A DNA stretch of 64,000 nt from Linderina pennispora. Taxonomy: Eukaryota > Kickxellomycota > Kickxellomycetes > Kickxellales > Kickxellaceae. Made by a program: the position numbers and the translations under genes. Location: assembly GCF_002104995.1 (NCBI RefSeq), contig NW_024468266.1:62001-126000 (forward strand), in the 5' to 3' direction. This document shows, piece after piece, positions 54,713 to 64,000 of this stretch (position 1 is its first letter; the number at the start of each line of letters is the position of its first letter). The notes below the pieces were generated by a model, which had not been told where the DNA came from, searched no databases, and worked only from the letters and a program-made list of their open reading frames with translations.

Positions 54713-54859
54713 ATGGCAAACACGTCGTCCACTAATCCGATGCGCTGCCAGACGACCGGGCACGTCTGTGAGAAGTGTGGAGCCGAGTGGAACTTCTTCT
54801 CTGACTACCTGGCGCACAAGGCAGCGTGCGTGTATGGGCCTATTGCACTTGGGCTCTGA
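54713..54859 (+). CDS. Candidate microprotein with single C2HC finger (copy 2)
   Basis: 48 residues starting MANTSSTNPMRCQTTGH. The finger is Cys19-x2-Cys22-x12-His35-x3-Cys39, with FSDYLAHKAAC, the same spacing and core as the ORF at 50149-50307. The ATG follows a good TATA box and a CT-rich leader, which supports transcription. A GTGCGT sequence overlaps the last Cys codon and might serve as a donor, in which case the C-terminus is longer and spliced; read straight through, the protein ends YGPIALGL. It is not a classical C2H2 finger. Function unknown. Confidence 0.45.
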   Translation: MANTSSTNPMRCQTTGHVCEKCGAEWNFFSDYLAHKAACVYGPIALGL

Positions 54860-56436
54860 TCCCATCAAAAAAAGTCATAGCGCGAGGCCATGTTCAAAGC
54901 AGAAAACGCCCTGCTATTGGGTGGGGACGCACTGCATTGTTCCAGTGTTTTTTGTTTTCCACAAGGGTCCTTGGCGCACAGCGACCAAAAAAGCACTTTT
55001 CACTTCTTGTCTATACTAAAAAAATATATATTTTGGCCGGTTTTTTCTCCAGCAGAGAAAAGGTTTTATGCTCCAGGATGCATGCGACAGATCGTACATT
55101 GCTTCCCCAAGAGAAATAATGCACCGCTCCTGTTCTGCACTGGCAGCCTCATCTGCATACCTACACATCCTGTCCTTTCTCTTTTGCGCGATGCGCAAAG
55201 GGAAAAAGGTACCTGCACATCCTTTTCTGGCCACTACACTCCTCCAGGGATATCCCGTATGTTGGCACTATCCGCCACCAAACAGGCCATCAGGGACATG
55301 CGGTATCCTCCATTAGTCAACATACGCTACAACTTGTGTTGCAGGATGGTGTTTTCTGTTAAAAAGGAAGAAAAAGAGACCTTTAGCATCCCAACCACAG
55401 TCTCTAATGCTGGTATGTCCAGCCCAATAGCGTCTGCAGAAGATGAAGCACTCGCAATATTCGCTCTGCTTTGTTTTGTTTTTCCACATACCCGAATTGG
55501 TCAACAATAAGCCTGTACATATATTAAGTTCGCGTAGACAATCATTCCAATCCAGGGGCGAAAGGGGAGCAAAGAAAGAACAAGGGTATCCCGCAGTCCT
55601 TTATACGCGTGCATATATTACACACTGGCCGCTACGGCAGAAAAATGGAGGAGTGAGTTGACGGTGGCCAGTGCCATATTGTTTGGGCTCGGTGGAGTCG
55701 GCAGATAAATAGGCAATAAGAGATAGCTCGTATATGCCCAGGATGGAAGGCAAAAGGGAATGCAGTGCCGGTTGTCAGGTAGGTGCAGAGTAGCAGACAA
55801 ACCAGCATCCACTATGCCCTTTACTTTAGCTTGAGGGCTGAAGGAATCCATTGGCATGGGTGTGCCCTGATTGCGAACATGGATGATGGTGTGGGAGGCG
55901 GTTCCCGAGTTCGAAAAGAGCTTCAGATACCCACAGTGCGCGAGAGAGAAAAAGCAGCACTGTCCAATGTAGAAAGTACACCCAGGTGCAAATCAGTTGA
56001 CATGCATTGCAGAAACAACCTCATTGTTCAAGGAACTAGGAACATTTGCTTTCTCCCGTGCCCAAAGGGAGAAAGAAAGCGGAGTGATGCGATAGGCAAC
56101 CCTGAACCTACACTGGAATGACATTGGCAAATAAAAGACGAGAAAAAAGATAGCCATCACGACAGCTACAAATTGACAGGGAGGCGAAAAAATTTGGAGC
56201 AAAGAAAATAGGTTGGATTTCCATTCCTGCGGGCAACGACGGGATAAGGAGATCAGCCTTGGGCGTATATAATGTATGATGTGCAACCACACCCTGGAAT
56301 GGCGGCCACAACGCCGCTGCTTTTGGACGTGGACTCGGGGACACACTACACAGCGATTTATGCAGAGATTTCGGCAATGCATCCCGAGTGCAGGCCGCTC
56401 TGTGGAGGAGATGGGCAGATGATAAGACAAGTGTGT
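54860..56436. other. Intergenic, no gene supported
   Basis: About 1.6 kb between the micro-ORF and the 3' end of XDH. A GTATATAATGTATG element is at 56263-56276 on the plus strand. Open frames are short and match nothing I know. Confidence 0.45.
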
Positions 56437-59400
56437 TTATTGGCAACACCTAGAGATGGGGTTTAGATGCGGATCGGCGAACGGCACACGCCCCTCCTTC
56501 TGGGCAGCCGGGATCCTGGCCATCTGCACAAGCTCGTCCTCGCACGCCAGACGCAGGTCCTCGGCAGTGGCCGGCGACTCCAAATGCAGGGTCTCTGTGA
56601 CATCGCTGTGCTTGCGGGCAGCACTGACGGCGTCGCGTAGGGCGTAGAAGACCGATGCGCCGAGGAACAGCGGGGGCTCACCAATGCCCTTGGAGGAGAA
56701 GATAGTCTTCAGGGCGCTGTACTTTACGCCCTCGAGCAGTGAGACACGGAAGTCGCGCGGGATGTCCATGGCGGACGGGATCTTGTAGTTGCCGGGACCC
56801 TGGGTGAACAGACGGCCGTTCGAGGGGAAGTACAGGAACTCCTCGGTGGTGGACCACCCCTGGCCCTGGGCAAAGGCGCCCTCGATCTGGCCGATATCCA
56901 GCGCCTTGTTGAGCGACTTGCCGACATCCATCAGGATGTCGACGCGGCGCGTGGTGTGGGCGCCAGTCAGGGTGTCGAGTTCAACCTCAGCCGCGGCTAC
57001 GCCCTGGGTAAAGTAGAAGAAGAACTGGCCCTCATTCTTCTCCCAGTCGAAGCCAATGTCGGGGAGTCGCATAGTGGCCGGTCGCCGACAGGTTGACGCG
57101 ATCCAAGTAGGCCATCTTGGCAGCCTTGGAGAACGGCTCAGGAGGCGAATTTCTCGCGGTACGGGCGCAGGCGGTCAGCCAGCTCCTTGCAGGCATTGTA
57201 GACAGCGAAGCCATTGAGGTCGGCCGAGGCCGAGGCGGCAGTGGGCGAGGTGTTGGCGGCGGTGTTGGTGGCAGTCTCGCTGATAAAAACCAGGTCCAGC
57301 TGGCACCTCCAGGGTCTCGGCAGCAATCTGCGCCATCTTTGTGTGCAGGCCCTGGCCCATCTCAGTGCCGCCGTGGGCGACCAGCACCGAGCCGTCAGAA
57401 GTAGACATGCACCAGCGCGTAGCCCTGGTTCAGGAACTTGACACCGAACGAGATGCCGAACTTGGTGGGCAGCAGCGCCAGGACCGCGCTTGCGGTAGCG
57501 CGACTTTGCGTTGAAGGCGTCGACCTTCGCGGCGGCGCTCGTCGTAGCTGGCCTTGGCCTTGAGCTGCTCCCACATCAGCGGGACGTTCCAGTCAACCAC
57601 AGGCTGGCGGAAGGGCGTCAGCTGGCCCTCCTTGTACATGTTGATTTCGCGCAGGCGCTCGACGGGCATGGCCAGCTTGTCAGCGACCTCACACAGCATG
57701 GACTCGAGGATGATCATGCCCTGGCAGCCGCCGAAGCTGCGGAAGGCAGTGTTGGACTGCGTGTTGGTCTTGCACACGCGGCCGACAATCTCGTTGTTCG
57801 GGATCCAGTAGCAGTTGTCCAGATGCGAGACTGCGCGCTCCAGCACACCCATCGACAGGTCGTGGGAGAAGCCGCCGTTCGAGTAGATATGGGCGCGCAG
57901 GCCCACCAGCTTGCCGTCGCGGTTGACTCCCACCCGCCACTTGCCCAGGAACGGGTGCCGTTGGCCCGAGGTCTGCATGTCCTCGTCGCGGTCCAGGATG
58001 CAGCGCACCGACTTGTTGGTGTGGTAGGCGCCCAGCGTCGTGAAGGTCGACAGCAGCACCGACCGCGACTCCTTGCCGCCAAAGCCGCCGCCCAGGCGCT
58101 TGGTGTGGCACACGATGCGGTTCGCCGGGACACCCAGCGCCTCGGCAGCCACAAGCTGCGACTCGGTCGGGTTCTGCGTCGACGAGTAGATGTCAAACTC
58201 GTCGCCCTCGCCCTTGGGCACCGTGATGCAGCCAAAGGTCTCCAGATAAAAGTGCTCCTGGGCACCGCAGTATGACTCGCCCTCAAACACAAAGTCGGCG
58301 TCGCGGAACGCTTGCTCAACGTCGCCATTGATCAACTGGCGCACCTCGGGGAACAGCGAGTCCTGGGCCACAGCGTCGCGGATGCTCAGCACTGCCGGCA
58401 GGTCATCGTACTCAACAGCCACAGCGCTGCGCGCGGCCTCCTGCGCCAGCTTCTGCGTAGTCGGCCAGCACCAGCGCCACTGGCTGGCCCATGTAGTGCA
58501 CCTCCTCCGATGGCAGAATCTCCTCGTCGTGGAAGATGTTCCACACGTTGGAGCCCGGCACGTCCTTGTGTGTCAGCACGCGGTGCACGCCTGGCATGGC
58601 CAGCGCACGTGACGCATCAATCGACAGGATCTTTGCGTGGGCGCGCTGCGACATCACCAGCGCCATGTACAGCTCGCCTGTCCACCGCCGGTATGTCGTC
58701 GGTGTAGCGCGCCTCACCCGTGACCTGCTTCAGCGCCGACATGTGAGTGACGCCCTTGCCGACAATCGCAGCGCTCGGTTACCGTAGCATACTCCTGCTG
58801 GCCCTTGCACATCTCGCGCTCACTGTCCTCCATCTCGTGCGCAAACGCCGCCTCCTTGGTGTTGATCTGGAGAGCTGCGCATGCGATCGCCCAGAACTTG
58901 AACAGGAAGCTGGTCGTCAGCGCTACGCGGTACTCGGCCATGCCACCTGGCACTGGTGTAGTCCAGACGCATTTCGGCCTGGCACGCCTGCAGGATCCGA
59001 TCCAGCACCGCGCGCTCGCCCCACGTGCCGCCCACTGCCGCTGCCATCGCTCCCTTGGCCAGCACTGTGGTTGGCGCCATACCGCCATACGCAAACGCTG
59101 CATCAGCAACCTTGCCGGTGGCCGGGTCGACACGCACACGCAGACCACACGTGACAATTGCAATGATCGTCGTCCTTGCGCTTGGCCTGCTTGAACGCAC
59201 GCGTGATCTCGCCCTCCTGCGAAAACGGCACAAACACATTCAGCAGAACCTCGCTGGCGCGCATCGCCGTGCGGCGGTAACCCAGGAAGAACTCCGACAG
59301 CGGCACCTGCCGCTGGCCCTCAGCCGACACCAGCGTCACCACCGCACCGGCCGCCATGAACACCGGGTTCAGGTCCGAGATTGGCGATGCCGTCGCAATG

Positions 59401-60730
59401 TTACCAGCGATCGTCGCCACGTTGCGGATCTGGTTGCCGGCAAAGTACCGCAGGTTCTCGCGCAGCGCCGCAAAGTTCTGCGACTTGATCGAGCCGTGCT
59501 CTGCCACCAGCGCATCCAGCAGCACCTCGAACCGTGCCAGCGTCAGGTTGGCTCCGAACTGCACTCCGGTGTCCATGCACGTGACCTGCCGCAGCTCAGC
59601 AATGTCGTTCACATACACCTGCACCGGGAACTTGGCCCGCTTCAGCTTGATCTCCACCCCCACCTCACTGTTTCCTGCCACCAGCTTGCTGTCGGGGTGC
59701 TCCTGCCGGATCTCCAGCAGCTGCGCCAGCGTCAGCGGCCGGTAGAACCGCTGGCACCACGCCGTGCTGTCGCTGCTGGCGATTGCCAGCGCGCGCAGCT
59801 GCGGCTCGTCCTCCTTGGTCTCGCCCTTGGCGTAGCGCACCAGGAACGGCGGGAAAATCAGATCTTGCGTCGGGTCGTACGTCTGGAATTTGGCAATCAC
59901 CGCCGCCTTCTCGTTCTCCGCCTCGTTCGATCCATCAACGCCAGCAACCGCGCTGTCTGCGCGCTTACCTGTCTTGCAGCACCCGCCGTCAGCACCGGCT
60001 CCGCCACAGCATCCGGAGCGGGTCACCGGCGGTTGTTGCATGTGCGGGTTGGTGGGGTCTGGCAGCTCAAACTTGTCTGCCTGTCCGGCCTCAGGACTAT
60101 CTGTCACCGGCTTTTTCTGCAGCCGGCAGCAGCCCTCGATGCCGCAGCCGCCAGCCTTATCTCCCTCCACTGCCGTGACCGTGCCGTCGCTGTTCTGCAC
60201 GGCTGCGCCGCGCTTCCACGCCTGGTCAGCGAAAGTCTTGGCCGCGTCCAGGATCGGTCCGGTAGCCCGTGCAGCGGCACAGGTTGCCGTCAAAACATTC
60301 CTCAATCTCGTGCTCCGTTGGCGATGGGTTGTTGCGCAGAAGCGTGTACAGCGACATCACAAACCCAGGCGTGCAGAACCCGCACTGCGAGCCAGTGGAG
60401 CAGCGCGATACGCTCCTGCACCGGGTGCGGCTTCTTGGTTGTCCCCAAGCCCTCCACCGTGATCACGTGCTTGCCGTCCACTGTATACAGTGGGCACAGG
60501 CACGCATTCACTGCCGTATGTACGATCCTCTGCTGGTCCAGGTCATACCGCGAAACCATCACCGTGCACGCCCCGCACCCGCCCTCACCGCACCCCAGCT
60601 TTGTGCCTGTCAGTCCGATGCTGCGCAGATACGACAGCAGCGTGAAGTCCAGGTCCGGCTTCTCTACCACCATGCGCTTGCCGTTCAGGTAGAACAGCAG
60701 CGAGTCTCCAAACGGCTTGGTCGTAGACAT
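56437..60730 (-). CDS. XDH: Xanthine dehydrogenase, frame-broken
   Basis: XDH oxidises hypoxanthine and xanthine to urate using 2Fe-2S, FAD and molybdopterin, in purine catabolism. Domain order is complete. 2Fe-2S: Cys47, 52, 55 in [16 protein letters not shown], Cys77 in NACLCP, then [16 protein letters not shown] and [12 protein letters not shown] domain: [20 protein letters not shown]. Mo domain: [10 protein letters not shown] (substrate Glu), [13 protein letters not shown] (substrate Arg), [13 protein letters not shown], and [20 protein letters not shown] (catalytic Glu). About 1,430 codons, slightly long for the family because of a Cys-rich linker ([19 protein letters not shown]) before the FAD domain. 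At least 13 frame changes occur, e.g. near 60397, 60259, 59166, 58958, 58771, 58680, 58456, 57530, 57410, 57292 and 57142; nearly all are one extra base, and skipping it restores family sequence. All catalytic residues survive, so I favour sequence error over decay. The substrate-pocket Arg points to XDH, not aldehyde oxidase. Confidence 0.92.
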
Positions 60731-62571
60731 ATCTTGGAATAGGTGACTGGTTATACAAAGAAAGAGAAAAATGAATACTACAAATAGTGGAATTAAAAGT
60801 GTGCTATCCGCTGGTATGCGTGGGAAATAGAATAGCGAAAACCGCTGTTGCTTTGCTGGAAGAGAGATGCGTGCTGCTGAGGACGAGGCGCCCCTCTGCC
60901 CTTTTATGTCCAGCCTCGGCGCCGCATCGCAAGCAGCAGGACAGAAAGATTAGATGAGGGAGTAAAAACGTGACCTGAACCTGCTGGCGGCAAATATTAG
61001 TGCCTTCTGCACAAGCGTGCGCCGGGAAACACCGCCTATTATTCGTCCGCCTGGCGCCTTTAGCAGTCACGCGCCCTCTATGCATGCTATCTCGGAGAAA
61101 TCACCGTGCCTGGTAAATCACCCGTCGCTTCTAAACTGTGCCAGCGTGCATATCCCGTCCCCGCTCCCGCTCTTTTTTGCCTCATTATCGATGACCCTGC
61201 CACGAATAGTCGACAAATGTACCTGGCTGTTCGCAACAAGCGCCCCTTCTTCCGCTGATAACCTCAGCCAGCACCTCCGGTTTCCCGTTTATTGGCTCCC
61301 TGTCTCCCTCACCTAGTGGACTGTGCGCGCTTTTATTGCTCTTTGCCAAAGCCAGAGTCGCACTACCCGCTGTGGCGAAATAAAGAGGTGAGCCAACCCG
61401 TCTCTAATTCCTTTTATTCCCCGAGCCTCTGCCTTGCATAATCTTTGCTTCGAGCAACTACATCTGTTGCCGATGAAAAAACCTGCACTGAAGGGGCTTC
61501 CAGGAATAGATTGCGCACTGACGCCGGTCTTTGGTGGGTGCTGGAAAGTGAAACTCTTGCGCCTGCTGATCCAGCGAAACGCGGGTGGATATGTCCTTTT
61601 CCATTCAACCTGCGATTGTCGATTACACACACAGCTGAACCGTAAATCCCATTTGCCCCATGCGGTACCTTGATCACTGCAGTTGACTGCCTGCACCCCA
61701 TACATCGATGAACAATGCAAATTGTGTTGCTCTTTGAACTGTCGCCTCATCAGACCCCACGCTGCATTTCCAGCTAAATAGCCATATAGTGCCAGCAATA
61801 GCACTGCTTCTAAGGGTGCATGCAGTGTACTCGGGGACAGCGTGTGGTTCCAAATTTGCAGGGTTTCGGAAACCCATGGATCAAGACCTTTGGGCCACAA
61901 AAGCCATTCATACTATTCCAGGCGATTAACGCCACTACTTTGACGGGCACCCGCCCCTTCACCTGACAACCCCTCATTCGTTCTTTCATAGCGCATATTT
62001 CATAAGCTCCATATGCGTTGTGGGAAGGTGCTTGGAGAGTAAATGTGTTACAGACAGCAGCACGAGGCTGTCTATCCAAGTGTATCGTACTTGAGACATA
62101 GCAATTCGTCTCAAAATGGATGCGGATGACTGTAGCTTCCTAAGCCATCAAGGAATCACCTAGTATAGGTGTGTATGCTGCAGACAGTGTTTCTAATAAA
62201 AATATGAGTCCCATTGGAGTGGCAAGAAAGTTACCCTAACGGATCCTTCGTTTTTGAGCGCCAGATAATTTCCTAATGATATGTGCGAGCTCTTATCTGA
62301 ATGGCTGGTAATCAGGTGCACCACCCAAGATTCTGAATCTCCTAATTGTGCTACTGGTCATTATGACCATAGACAACGACCTGGGATTCTACGCGCCTTT
62401 ATGCCCAGGCACAGTAATGACCAACCCTTTACCACCATGTTGGAAGCAGCTACTATTCAGCCCTACACTACCGTTTTCACAGGTCTCCACATGTGGTCTG
62501 CCCTACAATCTTTCGTAAATTAGTGGTCCATATATACAGTTATTTGCATGATTAATGAGGGTGTTGACATT
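60731..62571. other. Intergenic; XDH promoter side, otherwise nothing seen
   Basis: A minus-strand CATAAAAGGG element about 165 bp upstream of the XDH ATG (60898-60908) is a plausible TATA box. The remaining 1.6 kb is non-coding as far as I can tell; the 195-codon open frame at 61313-61900 (minus) has no recognisable motif. Confidence 0.5.
60898..60908 (-). promoter_or_regulatory. TATA-like element of XDH
   Basis: On the minus strand the sequence reads CATAAAAGGGC, within the distance (150-200 bp) seen for TATA boxes at the aquaporin and micro-ORF. Confidence 0.4.
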
Positions 62572-63196
62572 TGGGGTCTGGAGTCTCCCTGCCCCACCAT
62601 AGACAAGGCCGAAACTCATACGTACAAAGGCCCAGACAGACGATCAGCCTTCCTTCTTCCCCTCAGTCGCTTTGAGAAGTTTTTTTTCATATATTCGATA
62701 ACCACTCATTCCCCAGGTTGACATTCCCAACCCACGGCCCTATCAGAGATCGAAGAACCCAACTGTGAAGTGCCATAGCCTTCTCCGCTGTACAAGCGAG
62801 TCATGTAAGCGGGCCATGGCACAATACAGGCAGGCCTATTCGTCTAGGCTCTTGAACCGCGATCTCGCAGCAGTTCTAAACTTCAGACTCATTTTCCAGT
62901 CACTCTGTGACTCAAGCAGTATTCCTGAACGGCTCTGTCGTTCTACGGCCATTGCTGCCGATGCTTCCGGTACCACCCCTGCAACAAAGAGGCCGCGCAA
63001 GAGGCGTGCAGCAGCGGACTAGCACTGAAATGCCTGCGCTGAGCAGGCCACCAAGATGGGAGATGTCCATGATCGTCATTGCACCAACAACCATCCGACA
63101 CGTTCAAATGACCGGTTCGCCGTGATGCTTGTATCGACGTGCCAACCCATGCTGACTAGCAGCCGAGCTCGCATCGTGAGCAGAGCAATTCTAGTA
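62572..63196 (+). repeat. Dispersed repeat, copy 2 (625 bp, fuller copy)
   Basis: Inverted relative to copy 1 at 22386-22758. Starts TGTTGACATT and ends GAGCAATTCTAGTA. It has about 250-260 bp (roughly 62823-63083) that copy 1 lacks. An open frame in this extra part encodes a basic tail, TKRPRKRRAAAD. Divergence between the copies is low (scattered substitutions), so the family was active or recombining in the recent past. Confidence 0.85.
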
Positions 63197-64000
63197 ATAT
63201 AATCCTGGGACCTTTTTTGCGCCTTTCCACCCCTCTCGACAGGCCATCCAGCACATACGTTATACCTACCCTATCATAATTCTCTAACAATTGGGGAGCA
63301 GCCGAATACCTGGCCACCACTGGTAGTCGTTCGATGCCGAGCACAATTGTCTTACGTCTTTTTTGTTTTTTTCGATTGCATCTATGGCATTGCTTGTTGG
63401 CATGAGTAACCTGCAGCAGATAGAATCCTCCATCACACATGCATGCGTCCGATCCTTGCCCCTTCCTTTGCGAGATTTTGACATAGGGAGGAAAGGGATA
63501 AAGAGTCCATGTATAATAGCTTGCGCACACACAGGTTGGCCTACCTCCTTGTATTTCCTTCGAGTTTTTCATTTTCGTGCAGTTTTTAACGGCTTGAACT
63601 ATCCTCACAGAATACAGAATGGTGTGTACTATTTTGGAGTGTATGCCTGCAAACCATATTGCTGTTCGCACTGCCAGTGTTTCACCTACCCCTACGCATG
63701 CCATCCCCTGGACCATCATCAGAACCATCACCACCACTCGGCCAGCACTGCAGCCACCACTCCATGTATCCCTGCTGCTCCCTCAACTCGCATTCCCACC
63801 ACCACCACTTGGGGCAGTAATGACACTGAACATAGCAGGACCGCGTATGGTACATATACCCCTTATATCGGCTCCTAAGCCAACCACACATCCTTCCTTA
63901 GCCACTGCCCCCACTCCAGATTCTGTTGCAGATCCTTCTCGTATGCTAAGCACTCTGAAAAACGCTACCCGCAGGCCTCCTATGAAGTTCATATTGGGGC
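63197..64000. other. Right edge, no gene supported
   Basis: The 171-codon open frame at 63363-63878 ends in a Thr/Pro/His-rich stretch (HHQNHHHHSASTAATTPC) but shows no domain. It may be non-coding or an exon of a gene beyond the window. Confidence 0.4.

Noticed and set aside
59025-60692. A 555-codon open frame on the plus strand.
   Set aside because: It is antisense to XDH, whose minus-strand translation carries all Fe-S and FAD motifs; the plus-strand product has no domain.
22572-63196. Calling the dispersed repeat an LTR retrotransposon.
   Set aside because: No gag/pol coding, no clear CA terminus, primer-binding site or target-site duplication could be seen; only the TG start is suggestive.
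63363-63878. A 171-codon plus-strand ORF with a His/Thr-rich end.
   Set aside because: No domain, no convincing start context, and mixed composition; left as unsupported.

Overview
This is eukaryotic nuclear DNA from a fungus. It has split genes with short introns (GTAAGT/GTATGT/GTACGT donors, CTAAC/CTAAT branch sites, pyrimidine-AG acceptors), pyrimidine-rich 5' regions, CAG/CAA-rich coding repeats, and no operons. Presence of an animal-like O-GlcNAc transferase, together with a fungal protein set (Rho1, DPM3, EB1/Mal3, Yta7/Abo1-type AAA, fungal xanthine dehydrogenase), points to an early-diverging, non-Dikarya fungus. A Kickxellomycotina-like genome is my best guess, from general resemblance only.

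Layout. 0.3-3.7 kb: UFD2-type E4 ubiquitin ligase (minus), divergent from a Rho1 GTPase (4.1-5.6 kb). 5.6-9.3 kb: pyrimidine-rich DNA with no gene I can support. 9.3-13.3 kb: unrecognised Q/P/H-rich protein, convergent with a membrane protein ending in a PPPYTP tail (13.4-14.6 kb). 15.9-18.0 kb: DHA2-like MFS transporter with broken frames. 18.2-24.1 kb: a decayed accessory block holding a truncated aquaporin pseudogene, a fuller aquaporin copy, two related decayed minus-strand genes and one copy of a dispersed repeat. 24.4-41.5 kb: a cleanly open block: TM protein with Thr-Glu-Cys repeats, ATAD2/Yta7-like AAA ATPase, ABCG half-transporter plus a 3' duplicate fragment, mitochondrial FAM210/MRX11-like protein, EB1, DPM3, and a 2,221-residue OGT. 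43.9-49.2 kb: MAK/ICK/Ime2-like kinase with a very long Ser/Gln-rich tail in many frames. 49.2-56.4 kb: gene-poor, but with two tiny ORFs carrying the same C-x2-C-x12-H-x3-C finger. 56.4-60.7 kb: xanthine dehydrogenase (minus), many frames. 60.7-64 kb: non-coding, with the second, inverted copy of the dispersed repeat.

Two patterns matter to a reader. First, 1-nt frame breaks are dense in UFD2, the 9.3-kb gene, MFS, the kinase tail and XDH, yet absent from about 14 kb of coding sequence between 24 and 42 kb. Most are single inserted bases restoring perfect family homology when skipped, so I read them mainly as assembly error, not decay. Second, the most novel-looking items are the paired C2HC micro-ORFs, the OGT with a Q/A-rich N-terminus and a ~145-residue insertion in its catalytic half, and the aquaporin pair that shares one identical frame break.
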